From the NCBI GenBank assembly GCA_003415625.1, contig PYIU01000003.1, forward strand, positions 2,046,001 through 2,110,000: a stretch of DNA of 64,000 nucleotides. The letters run 5' to 3'. Origin of the DNA: Aquanectria penicillioides. Its lineage: Eukaryota; Ascomycota; Sordariomycetes; Hypocreales; Nectriaceae. A program made the position numbers and the translations under genes. Positions 10,518 to 21,877 of the stretch are shown here, one piece after another (within the stretch, counting starts at the first letter, position 1; every line of letters starts with the position of its first letter). The notes beneath the pieces are model-generated. The model saw only the letters and a list, made by a program, of their open reading frames with translations. It searched no databases and had not been told where the DNA came from.

Positions 10518-11946
10518 TCAAGGCTGAAATACTACCTTTTGTGTTTTTCTCTGCTCGAAGAGCTCATAACCCTGAGGAGCTTCGACTAGGGGCATCACTC
10601 GATCAAACATGAACCTGGTTCAGTATCAGCATAGATCACATTGGCTTTCCATATCAGCAATCATGGAGTTGGCGAACCCAAATAGGTGTTGTTTTTGCTC
10701 AAGCAGCATGAGAGCCTCTTGAAAGACGCTTCGAACAGGGCAGCGACCCATCTGAAGTCGTAAATTCTTTCTGCATATCACACAGTCAGCATCATCATCC
10801 AATGCCGAGTCGAGTTCATGGAGTGACCTACGAATACATATCATCGCCTGTCCAGGGGATCTACTAGTGTTAGTCTCAGTAATGCCGTCCAGGATCTCAA
10901 ATTACCAGTATACCTCAGTGTTGTGCACACCAATACTGCTGATGGCTCCAAATGGTCGCACCTGGTCAAACGCAAGCCTTAGTGCAGATGCTTGGCCAAC
11001 CACTTCCACCACCATATCAGCGCCCCGCCCATTCGTCGCCTGTCTGATGCGTGCTTCCATCCCGGCCTTATCTTCTTGAAAGTTGAGAGGCTCAGCACCA
11101 AGCTTTTGGGCTATCGATAGTCGAGATGCTACACTGTCAATAGCAAACAGATGTCGGGGCTGACGATGAGCGGCGGCCACGACAGCGCAGAGGCCGACTG
11201 GCCCGCATCCAACAATCACGACAGTAGATTGCCGAAAATCTTGAGAAGGGCACATTTCCACTGCGCTTTTCACGCCGAAGTAACCCGTGGGGAAAATGTC
11301 TGCCATGAGGAGGAGTACCTGGTCCGAGATTGTGTCTGGGGCTTTCACAAGAGTTCCGTCTGCCAAAGGAACTCGAACGTATTCAGCTTGACCCCCATCA
11401 AGGGTCTCGCAACCGAATAACTGTGATTCAATACAACGAGCAGTGTTTTCTTGAACACAGTAAAAGCAAACACCACTAACTAACAATGTTACCAGGTCTG
11501 GCTACACTTAGGAAGAAGAGCTGGGAACAAATTTACCAAGATGCTGTGAATGGTGCAACAACTTTGTCGCCAATCTGAAGGGATTTGACCGATGGACCTA
11601 TCTGAGCAACGGTCCCTGTGAATTCATGCCCCATGATAAAGCCCGTCTCTGATGGCTGATGTCCCCGGTAGACATGCAGTTCGCTGTCTAATGTCAGTGC
11701 GATGGTCGTCTGGGAGGGTCTCCAAAACTTGCGATCCACAAAGGCCAGCGGCATGAACTTTAATAATGACATCACGGTCATCAAGTACTGGACGACATGG
11801 TCAATTTGCACTCAGCATAACTGGTGCAAACAATTTGAAGATAGCCATAGGATATGAGACATACTTTGAGGGACTGGTCGGTCCTGGACAGAAACCTTGT
11901 ATAACCCGTCAAATACAACTGCTTTCATGGTTTCTGGCAATGCCAT
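10518..11946 (-). CDS. Zinc-containing alcohol dehydrogenase (MDR superfamily)
   Basis: Seven minus-strand exons restore one 354-residue protein: 11946-11865, 11787-11733, 11683-11537, 11475-10914, 10860-10832, 10770-10678 and 10614-10518; all phases agree. The second intron is GC-AG; the others are GT-AG. Catalytic zinc ligands are C44 (GLCGSELH), H65 and E66 (MGHEF). The structural zinc site is complete (C95, C98, C101, C109). A Rossmann fold follows with VGCGPVGLCA, then GRGADMVVEVVG, and the family-typical NLRLQMGRCPVRSVF near the end. The enzyme should oxidise an alcohol or reduce an aldehyde with NAD(P); the exact substrate cannot be read from sequence. The start at 11946 (MALPETMKAVVF) places the usual MKAVVF strand near the N-terminus. 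Confidence 0.92.
11684..11732 (-). other. GC-AG intron in the alcohol dehydrogenase gene
   Basis: The 49-bp intron begins GCAAGT and ends ACAG. It is the only choice that joins GLCGS to SELHVYRG in frame and restores the zinc-ligand strand. GCAAGT is the usual donor for the minor GC-AG class; no GT donor nearby keeps the frame and the conserved residues. Confidence 0.8.
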
Positions 11947-14900
11947 TCTGATATTCGAAATTGGGGGTGACGACGATATCCAAATGGCGATCAGCGATGT
12001 CGGTTGCTCGATTCGGAGAATAAATAACGCTAGAGTGGAGAACATACACTCGGCACTTCTTTTCAAGTAGAGCAAGCGAGGAGGGGGGGCCAAAAGGAGG
12101 GAGGAAAAACGATTAGAAACCTAACTAAGACTGACTGAAATTTATCTCTGATGGATGCAGAAAGCGGGTGGGGGGACAAACGGCCTCGATTCGTGTGGAT
12201 TTATCTTGCGAACGGCCGCCATCGGCACAAGAGGGGGGCAGTGCCAGGTCTAGAGGTGGAGATATATGAATGACGTGGATATCTCAATCCTGTTGACAAG
12301 ATAAAGTGAAAGTACTGAGTCCGTTCACCTAACGACTAGCGACGTGAGACATGGGACTGCGATCCAAAGGAGCATGCTCGTCCCGCTAAGTGGAGGGTGG
12401 GACAATGTAGAGCAGCATGTGAATTTATATGCTCTTATCTTGGCAAACAATGTCCAAGACTAATAAGCGGGCTGATGGGCAACCAGATGGTTTAAGTTGT
12501 ATAGTGTGCTGGTTCAAACCATTGAATCTGGTCCTAAAGATGCGGGACTGGGAGAAGGACAATTACCTGCACGGTTTGATTCTGTCGCAATTGGCCGCTG
12601 AACGACCCTGTGTGTTTTAGGCCTAAAGATCTAGCCCCGAAGTTTTTAATCAAAAGTGTGCGAGAAGGATGTATTCCAAAGCCAGTTGACAAGGTGACTG
12701 GACACAACACCAGAAAGGTTTCAGAAAGCATCGTAATGCTGGTTAGCGCAAATAGGCATCAAGCAAGAATAGACGTAACTCCTTGCCTTAGGGTCTAAGT
12801 GCTAGAGGGGTGTTGGCAAACGAGGGTATTTAGACACTCTCACCACATCCTTTGCATCGCACGTCTATATCCTTCCATTAGACTACCAACTGAGGCCAAC
12901 GTTCTCTTCCTAAATAGTGAACCCCGTGTGTTGGTTTGGAGAAGAAGAAAAACAAGACCCCACCTACGCCGGCCTCAAGATTGAGATCAATCCCGGAAAG
13001 AAGCAAGCAACGGAAGGAACCAGATGGGGAAAAAGAAGTCACTTTACAACAACCGAAATTAGCCGTCCTGCTGGTGCTAGACTCGTTTTTTCAAAGCAAA
13101 GGTGGAGCAAGTGGCATCTGCGTGCAAACGCACACATTTCCGAGATCTGGGTAATGTGATCATGGTCCACAGAACGATGGCACATTGAGGACAACGTAGA
13201 CCGGTTAAGTCGCGGGTAATGTTGATTTGGTTGGCCACGGCAGGCAAAGCGCGAGCGGGACCCTGCGTGTGTGGCGAATGAGCAGGTCCAACGTTTCGCA
13301 ACATCCCTCATTTCGCGCTCAAAGGCAAATGACAGAGCATCATTGCACAATTTGCCTCGGCAGGCTTAGCCTTCTTCAAGACCATTTCTTTGTCAATCAC
13401 TCCCATACTTTCTACGACAAATGTGTAAGACTGGGAGGTCCCTGGAGTGTCCAGGCTCAGGACCACAGGGGACACAACGAACAATGGTATCCATTTCCCC
13501 TCGTCCAAGACCGCTCCCGACCCACCTTGCGGCTGGAGAAGGTAGTGGAGCCGGGCCAGTCTTCAGACCCTCTGATGAGGGCACGGTAGACCTGCACCGT
13601 GACGGTTGCCGCCCCCTCCCCCAAAGGAAAAATTGGGAACCGCACACACCCTTCGCACTTGGAGACGAGGAGATAATGCCTACGATTACGCGGTGGCCCA
13701 GGGGACGAGAGGTAAAATCAATCCGCCTAACATAAGAATTCCATCCACTTAAGAATTCAAATGTAGTAAATCAAGTTGGGGCACCTAGGTACCTAGGTAC
13801 ACTCCACCAGTGTACGTACCACCCCACAAAGTGACCCGACAGGCGCCGAGGGAGGAGGGGCTAAAAACGCACCCAGAGGAAGCGGAAAGAAACGCCGTTG
13901 AAGAAGAGGGGAGTGGGCGGCACCCAGGCGCCCTAAGTCCAAAACAGACATTTGCCGAAGCCCCTACCTACCTTAGGTAGGTACCTAACCTAACTACCAC
14001 CCAGGTACCTAAGATGGTAAGTTGTTGCAGGCACTCCAGGCTAAGTCCCTCCACCACCTGCAAGGTTGGATGGTGCCCTGGGAAGTAGGTAGGTTGGAAA
14101 TCAACACAAGCCATGACTTATTTGAGGCCGACCTACCTACCTACCTACCTACCTACCTACCTAGGTAGGCACATGTGTAGGCAGGTAGGTTGGTAGGTAA
14201 ACGTCAAGACAATGATCGTTGAGGCTGAGGCGACAACCATAGTGGGCAGGCTCGTTACTGGATGGAAGTCGCTCTCGCTTTCATGCATCCATCATTAGAA
14301 TCGCTCCATGCTAGAAAAGTCGAAGCATCAGTGGCTCCATGTCTTCCATTGCTCCATTTCTCCATTGCTCCACTGATCCCTCCACCCAGGATTATCCACT
14401 CGCCCACCCACACTCACGACCGACATTACTATGTATGGTACAATGTACACTTCCCATAAGTCTGTTCGCTGGATGTTTACGAATGAAACCAGATTCAACA
14501 TTGAGAGAAGAATGTTACAAAGCGTCAATTGTCGAACATCGCATATGCGTACTTCTGGGTTGTACTAATAAGTAGGTATGCAAGTTCTAGGAGATAAAGT
14601 TAGACATGGCACACAGCGTTGCTTCCTTCCAGTGCGGGCAACTGACCAACAAGAATCGGATTGGGGCCTCGGCACAGCGCCCTCCTTCCTTCCGCGAGCT
14701 AATGAACAAGAGAAGGGGGGAAAAAAAAGAGGTTACTAGTCTACAACGCTCCATCAACGCCGACAAGCACACTCTAACCCAGGAGTCGAACTTTTTTTCC
14801 TTTTTTTTTTTTTTTTTAGAGTTTTCCACTCCCACTTGAAATACATCGTTGGTGAACGAGCTCTGGATCTTTTGAGGTACCTGCCCTGATAAGCAGGATT

Positions 14901-15379
14901 GGAGCACAATTTCACGATCATCATTTACCGAGTTCGGCGTTCCTCCTTCCCCAGTAGTGTAGCAGAGCCCCATTCCCCATACTCAAGACTCCTTAGCCCC
15001 ATCCCCCATACCCCCGTCCCCCATCCCCGTACCCATTCTCCATCTCCATACTAGCCCCAGCCCCCAGCCCCCAGCCCAGCCCCGGCCCAGTCTCAAGCCG
15101 ACTCTGCACTCCCAACCCCGGCTCAACCAGTCTAGGCCTCTGCTCACTTTCAGGTCTCCGTATCAAACACGCCGCTTCGTCCCCACCCCAATGCCCTGAT
15201 TGCCCTGGCCTACCGCCCTTGCGGCTTGAGGCTTGAGACGGAGGAGGCTGCTGGGGACGAGGACCTGGGGATGAGGGACTAATCGACGAGGGATTGACTA
15301 CGCGACTGGGTAAGTCATTGGGAGTCGGGGGTAGCAGGTACTACCCAGCGGCAGTACCTACCAATTACCCTGGTGCCTT
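11947..15379. other. Long gene-free region with ACCT/TAGG repeats and C-rich tracts
   Basis: About 3.4 kb without a supported gene. Open frames are short and carry no recognisable domain; one (13227-13589) contains a loosely RING-like Cys/His pattern that I do not trust. The region holds palindromic CCTAGG/GGTACC repeats (13785-14175), T-runs near 14791-14818 and a C-rich tract with repeated CCCCAT or CCCAGC words at 14980-15090. It probably combines the promoter of the dehydrogenase gene with the long upstream region of the C2H2 factor. Confidence 0.45.
13783..14180. repeat. Cluster of ACCT/TAGG microsatellite and CCTAGGTACC palindromes
   Basis: Palindromic CACCTAGGTACCTAGGTAC occurs at about 13782-13800, related words at 13967-14012, and a pure (ACCT)n run at about 14131-14163 that turns into CTAGGTAGG, so the strand can fold back on itself. 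The same words recur at 28437-28490 and 28620-28640. Such TAGG repeats are common in intergenic DNA of some Sordariomycetes. Confidence 0.75.
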
Positions 15380-16024
15380 CATAGGTACATGTCATGCTTC
15401 CCGCATTACCTGATCTTACTACCAACCTTTGTCCTCTCTCCATCCACCAGCCTCAATATACTGTTCCCCTTCCCCTCCCTCTTCTCCTCCACACACGCCA
15501 ACAACAACCGCCAACAGAACAACGACAACCATCATTCCCGAGCCTTCCTCGATATCTACTCATACTCGACTCTGTCGTCGATGCCTCACTGACTGTCGCC
15601 TTTCACCTCAATCCCATTTGTCCTTGTCGGAGCCCTCGTGCCCTGCCATCGTCCAGAATCCCCCGCCGTGCTTCGCCGCGCTCACCCATCCCCCCCTCCT
15701 CCTTGACGCCAGAGCCGCCCAGACACCATCTGATTCTCCAGACTGCCGGCCGACCACTGTGCGCTACAACCCACGCTGCTTTTGGAGCCGGCCTTGGTGC
15801 GCACATATCACAGTCTGCCAACCCCACCTTCCAACATCTCTTCGACACTGAACATTTCACCCCAACACCCTTGTTGGCAGTGCTCTTGCCGCTTCCGACC
15901 TCGCCTGCCACGAGGAGGCTCGACTCGCGTCCTACCGATCCCGACACGAGACCAAGTCGGCCTCCCCCTCCTCCTCATTGTGAGGACCATGGCGAGTTGA
16001 GCAACAGACGTTGACGCGACAACT
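15380..16024 (+). promoter_or_regulatory. C+T-rich leader with upstream ORFs before the C2H2 factor gene
   Basis: The plus strand is strongly C+T-rich and contains several upstream ATGs. One opens a 206-codon Pro/Ser/Arg-rich frame from 15394 that ends at 16014, only 10 bp before the factor's start codon. The leader is probably transcribed as a long 5' UTR. Whether the long upstream frame is translated, or is a chance consequence of the C+T bias, cannot be settled from sequence. Confidence 0.4.
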
Positions 16025-17563
16025 ATGACCACGGCCGCTCGACACCAGCAATCTCAGCAAGCGCACTCACACCTCGGTTTCCTCGTCGCCGATACTTACG
16101 ACCCGGATGAGGTGGTACCCCGCGATAGTCCTCTCATGACTCCGCTTCATCCAAGACTCGCACCCTCACCGAGTCCTCCTCCAGATATTCCTCCAGCACA
16201 AGTCAGTCTCAGCCCCGCCTTCGTCGACGAGCGCAACAAGTCTAATCGCCACAAGGTCCGTCCCAATTCGGGGGATGCTGTCTTGGTCGCCTATCTCGAC
16301 AACGGCCGCGACCCCGAGATTGCTCGTGTCGCTGGTCGGCAGGTCCTTCCTTGTGACGAAGACTCTCCGGACGAAGAGTCAAGTCTGGATGGGCCAGCTG
16401 ATGACGCTGTCATGCCCATCCCCAACCTCCAACACCTTGCCGCAGGCGCCTTGCAAGCCGCCGCATTCGCAGCTGGTCCGCCCTCTCTAACTCATAAGAC
16501 CACTCCCGACATATCTGTATCAACCCGCCGATTATGCCTTCGCGATGACGTCCCCTCTACATTCCTCCCTGCTGTCTCCGAGATGAAGCATAGCGTTAAG
16601 TCCCCTCCACTAGCCGTTCTTACTCCTGCCAGTGGTAGCGGGGAACTTCCTCCACTTCAAATGGACTCTCCTCGCTCTGATTCCCACGGTCCTATTCTTC
16701 CTTCGATTCGTTCAACGTTTGGGGATATCAACCGCTTACCCCCTGAACCAATCGCCCCGACAGAAAAAGAAATCGGTTCACGTCATGGTCCTGGGTCTGC
16801 TTTTCCAGGTTCTCCGCCAGCCGGCATGCCCCGATTTCCACCCATCGCTTCTGCTCACGCCTCACCTCCGATTTCACCCAATGAGAGCTACGTACGAAAC
16901 CTACCGTCTCCGCACTCATTGCCAGCCTCGAGTCCGTATTACTACAGTTCCAATGGAATTCCGCAACGACCCAATGTCGAGTACAGCAGTAGCACCGCAG
17001 GTGAAACCCCCAGTACCGATCGTTCCGTGTCCACGCCAGCCACCTCGACGTCCGTTGTCGATCGTATGAGCATCGATGGCATCACAAACCCACAAATTGG
17101 CGCATACGTATGTACTTTCGTCGGGTGCACAGCTCCCGCCTTTCAAACCCAATATTTGCTCAACTCGCATGCCAATGTTCACTCATCGGCTCGACCACAC
17201 TACTGCTCGGTACAAGGATGTCCTCGAAGCGAGGGAGGAAAGGGCTTCAAGCGCAAAAACGAGATGATCAGGCATGGTCTTGTCCATGATTCACCTGGCT
17301 ATGTTTGCCCTTTTTGTCCCGACAGGGAGCACAAATATCCTCGTCCAGACAATCTCCAAAGGTAATACCGGATACCCTCACTCACTTTCCATGAGAGTTG
17401 CGCCCATAACATGGAATTCGAAACTAATGAAATTTTACTTCACAGACACGTTCGCGTTCATCATGTCGACAAAGACAAGGATGACCCGTTGCTAAGGGAT
17501 GTTCTCTCGCAACGACCGGACGGGCCAAACCGTGGTCGGCGACGACGAGGTCCACCATCCTAA
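16025..17563 (+). CDS. C2H2 zinc-finger transcription factor
   Basis: Two exons, 16025-17361 and 17446-17563 (84-bp GT-AG intron, phase 2), encode 484 residues. The first 355 are low in complexity, rich in Ser and Pro, as in fungal activation or regulatory regions. From residue 361 three zinc-finger units follow: YVCTFVGC...H..H, HYCSVQGC...H..H with the insert EGGKGFKRKNEMIRHGLVH, and YVCPFCPDREHKYPRPDNLQRH completed across the splice by VRVHH. The tail is basic (RGRRRRGPPS) and could be a nuclear localisation signal. The finger cluster at the extreme C-terminus with KRKNEMIRHGLVHDSPGY is widespread in filamentous ascomycetes. I do not know a confirmed target set or symbol for it. The start follows a long C+T-rich leader. 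Confidence 0.85.
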
Positions 17564-18059
17564 ACGCTTGACGCGGTTCTCTGGATTCCATTTTCCTTCG
17601 GCTTGGGTCAGCATTCCACTCTCATGCTCTTCTGGTTCCTTCAGTTGGTGCATTGAGGAATACACAGCAGACCTTTATATCAACCCTTCGGCGCTGTAGT
17701 GCCTTTCTGATCCTTGTGCGAACAATTGCTCCGGGGCCAATATGTTGCGCCATGACAACTTTCGGTGCAATCCTCACAAGCTCCTTCACGGGGTGACCTC
17801 TTGAATTTGTATTGATGAATTACAGTGGCGTTGGATGGTTCATATACCAGGTTGGATCAACTATATTGTCTTCTTCGTTCGATTATTCTGCTGGCGTTAT
17901 AGAAAAAGGCGTTTTGGGATGAGCGTGCACTATATCCATGATTTAGGTAATCAACAGTCAAATACAATTTTGCATTTATCACTGTTTCAAACAGCTGTGA
18001 CTTGACCAACGATTTCGTTCCATGATACGCTCAGTTTCATACTCTCCGGAGCAAGATAG
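17564..18059. other. 3' region between convergent C2H2 factor and PalB genes
   Basis: Convergent 3' UTRs; no conserved frame. AT content rises gently around 17800-18000, as expected near polyadenylation sites. Confidence 0.45.
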
Positions 18060-20995
18060 TTACATCACTTCCCAAGGGCCTATGTGTACTGGGGCATCGC
18101 TATATAGCTCCACTTGGATCTGTTCCGCAACATTGTGGGTCCCCATGCTTTCAACGACTAACCACATTCCTTCCCGAAAAATGCGGCCTGGTTCCATATC
18201 GATGTCAGAGGTGCGAATGCCAGCCTTCAAGTCTTCAAATTCTCCATCGCCAGAAACAGTGACCACAGTCCGCTCAGGGGCCCAACCATGGACAACGGAA
18301 AGGCGGATTGCCAAAGTGGAAGATAATCGACCACCAGGCTCCGGGCCGAGCCGAAGGAGACTTCGTGCTGTCAGGCTCATCCGCGTAAGCCATGATACGG
18401 ACAACAGGGCTCGCCGGATCTCTTCCCCGTCAGCCAATCTGAATGGGGTCAAGGGAGTTCGCAGTCGTCCTGCTGCGTCGGCGGGAACGGGTTCCAGCGA
18501 AACCGGTGTCGTGGAGGAGACTCGCAGGGCAAACCCAGATATCTGACCAGCGTCAAATGTTGAGCATACCACTGTGTATATACCAGGATCAACGTGTGGG
18601 ATGTCTGCCATGGCACAACCCCGTCGGTATTCACCCGAAGATCCCACCAAGTCTCGAGCTTTCAGGGCAGTAACTCGTCGTCCTTGAGCCCAAACCAAAT
18701 CAGCATGAACATGGGTGTCCCGATGATCGGTAGAAATTAAAATAGAGAGGGGGGTTGCCTCAGAAATTTCGAGTTTGAACTGCGGGTTTTGAAAATATGT
18801 AGGACAGGCGGCGTTGCCGCCGGCGGAGCGCCTCGTCCAGGATCCTGTTATCTCTTTAAAATGAGCCATGGCATCTGCAGCCTGTTCTACATGCACGGGC
18901 TCTTGAGAAAATAGCGAGAGCGTGAGCGTATATTCGGAGAGCGGGAATTCATGCTGATCCAAAACAATCGTGTATCGTTTCGAGGGGCTCGTATCTAAGC
19001 GTGCGAGTGTTTGCGGGGAGTCCACATAAGGTCCTCTGTAGACTTCACCGTCGCTCACTTGGACTCTATTTCCTTTGTTCTCAAATACGAGGATGCTCAT
19101 GAAGCCCAGCTGTCGTGACACTGCAGCCATAGAGTCGGTCCTTGTGCGAGCGATCTGCAACTCGGCATCCACAAAGTGTCGACTTGCGAGAATCCACACA
19201 GGTCCACCACTTGGACATCTAAGAGAATATTGAGGGTTTCTCACTAGCGACGAAGCAAGTGTGGCAGGTGGAATACACCAGGTGAAATGATGATCTTGAC
19301 GGTGAGCGAAAAGTGCAGGGTTCCAATTCAGGTACATGGACTCAAAGTGTTGAACCACATCCTCAAGTGGCATCCAAAATGGGCCAGTGGGCGGCTGATC
19401 CTGGAGGGTTGTGTCATTCGGCTGCGATGACACTGTGCCGTCGTCCAACCACAGAAATGGCGAGCGATCTGACCTAGCACCTTTCCAAACTGGGCCATTA
19501 CACCATGGATTCTTGACCATAATCCTTCGGTTGCCATCGATAACATCGAGACCCAGGACGGCATAGTCATGTTCTCCAATGAGTCCTAATACATCCTCCT
19601 CCTCAGTAGATATGCGCCCTGTCCCCAATGTAATGACGACATCTTTCGAGTCATGGGCTGTCTGGATTCTTTTCCACACAGCGTCAATGTCAAGATCCTC
19701 TCTAAAAAAAAAAAAGCAAATAGAAATCATCATCAGTATGTGTTTTTTTATGTCATCGAAAACAGAACCACTCTCGAAATTGAACTCTGCTGAGGAAATA
19801 CCTTTGGAGGAAAATTTGTTCAGGTATCCATCCGGTGAGTACCCAGAGATCCGTTCCTGAGTTGCTCCCTGGGAAGTCATATCCGCCTCGTACCTTTAGG
19901 TAGGCTTTTTCTAGTAGTGCTGGCCAAATGAGGCACGGGTTTCGGCGATCCACAACGTAGAGGGTGCGATCAGTTTGAGAAGCAGGTAGCCGCTCGTCGA
20001 CGATGACGCGACGAAAGCAGCCATTGAAGTGAAGGCGTAGAACATACTTGCCCGATGCAGAGAATTTTGGGACGCCCTTTTCGTGATCAAATGGGTGCAA
20101 AATCGAGGCCAGGACCTAGTGGACATACAAGATTAAGGCCACGTTCAATACGTAATACAGGCACAGAGATGAGGGATTTGCCTCAGTCACCTACCGAGTT
20201 TCGACCGGTCAATATTCCCATAGCTGCGCAGAGGCTAGCGACAACAGAACAATCAGTAGTCATATCTTGGACGAGATCACACCCGTCTCCAGAGCGCATA
20301 AAATCATCCACATTGCTTTCTTGATAGAGCTCTCTTGGCGTCTTCCAACCATCGAATGTGGCCGCCTGTTTCGGTGAGAGCGTGAGAACGGCATCATCAC
20401 TGAACTCAAATTAGTCTGGCTTCTCTTGGATTGAGATTTAGACGTGATGTACGTGAAGGGTTTGCTATCGGGAAGAGCCTGAAATCAGCATCAACTGGGT
20501 CAGATGTCCATGGAGGGAAATGGTTTCCGTGAAGCCGAGAATTTTTCTGCAACAAGGCCTGTTCGCAGCCATGTTGCTGACTTTGCTGCTGTCCTAGTCC
20601 CTCCGAGGATGGAATTTCTTTCAGTGAGACCTTCAGTCTCTCGGCTATCGTGAGGAACTGGTGGCATTTCCGTCGCAGGCGACCTGCTTCTTGCTTGTCC
20701 TTGGCTTCGGCAGCGGCTTGCATGTACAAGTTGGCGGCTTCAATAGCATGATCGAGGGCCGCTTGGCCGCTTGATCTCGCAAAAAGAGACTCGGCGGCCT
20801 GGTCCAAATGTGGTCAGTTCATGTCAACATCTCTGCATTGCAATAATTTAGGCTTATCCCAATGCATAGGCCACCCCTCGCGAAAGGCTTCGACCCTCTC
20901 AGCGGCAGTTACCCAGATCCGGTGTGATGACTTGGCTTGCCACGGTATTTGTGAATGCATGGCTGGTGGTCACTCACCTGAGCTCTCCTCTCCAT
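18060..20995 (-). CDS. palB: Calpain-like cysteine protease PalB/Rim13 (one base missing in this sequence)
   Basis: Five minus-strand exons: 20995-20978, 20798-20453, 20399-20195, 20115-19802 and 19701-18060. The protein (about 841 residues) opens with MERRAQ joined to an MIT-like helical domain, then FPPW, the calpain protease core and C2-like C-terminal domains. The catalytic triad is present: Cys in MTTDCSVVASL (about 172), His in GEHDYAVLGL (about 339), Asn in VKNPWCNG (about 359). PalB/Rim13 cleaves the transcription factor PacC/Rim101 on ESCRT-III at endosomes in the alkaline-pH response, and the N-terminal domain fits ESCRT binding. As read, exon 2 is one base short near 20482-20484: the frame before it ends in DPVDADF and the frame after it gives SKPFT, joining exon 3 correctly. 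Either a homopolymer error or a recent frameshift; all other parts look intact. Confidence 0.9.
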
Positions 20996-21877
20996 GGCCC
21001 CTTACTGGATCATGGCGTCAGATGTCCACACTCCCAGCTACGTCGAAGATAAGATGTCGTCCCTTCGCTGCGGTGGGGCATTCGCCCGATCAGATAACCC
21101 TTCCTGGGAACCAACCACACATGGCCATGTCCCCACTATAGCCTTCTCCCGGGTACACCAACACAATGTGCACCTTGGCATCTATCATGCCCAAAATTTG
21201 ATGTATTTAATCTAGCGCCTGGGTGGACGTGGCTAGCAGTGGATCAATGCCACTGGCGATGCCTTAAGTTACGTAAAGATGTGGAAAAGCGCCCAGCTCT
21301 GGGATTTGGCCCAAAGTTGCTTTTTTTTGCGCAGTCCATTCGCTGGCTGAAGGCTCACATACCAAGGCCGTGAACGGAGGACAAAAGATAGGCATAAAGA
21401 ACCATATTATTCCTAGAGTGCAACAATTCCAACCCGAACTTTGAAGCTCGTCCTCTAGCCCCTTCGACATAAATAAAGCGCATAACTTGATCCGCGGTGC
21501 GCCTGATCCGACGCTTTGGTCTCTTCCGTCAATTCCATCTGTCCTCGGCCAGACTCCTGAGTGGTCAGTGAAGGGCCCAAGCAAACCCGCGGGAGTGCAA
21601 AGCACGTCTTGATGACACTAACCGAGGTCAGAAAAGCGGGTCCGTCACAGGCGGGGCGTCTCCGCCAATTTGCCGAGACCGGTGCAGGGCCGAGGTTCAG
21701 ATGACCCACGGCAGCGGGCCGTCCGATCTTGAACGACTATGTCAACACCTATGATGGCTCCAATGTCCAATCCTTCGTCCGGCCTCATGTCCTAGTAAAC
21801 CTAGCTGTGTCTCGCCGTTGTCCAACACGCATTTCCGTGGTGTTGTCAAACGACAGCTGCTGCCAATCCCAACTGCC
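20996..21877. other. Divergent intergenic region, palB / PMP47-like carrier
   Basis: Lies between two divergently transcribed genes and should contain both promoters. No supported open frame or repeat. Confidence 0.45.

Noticed and set aside
11533..11811. Broken or pseudogenised alcohol dehydrogenase (several short frames)
   Set aside because: Six introns, one of them GC-AG, restore a full-length 354-residue enzyme with all zinc ligands.
13227..13589. Plus-strand frame with a Cys/His pattern resembling a RING finger (HCTICLGRL)
   Set aside because: The metal-ligand spacing is incomplete, the frame is short, and the surrounding sequence is not protein-like.
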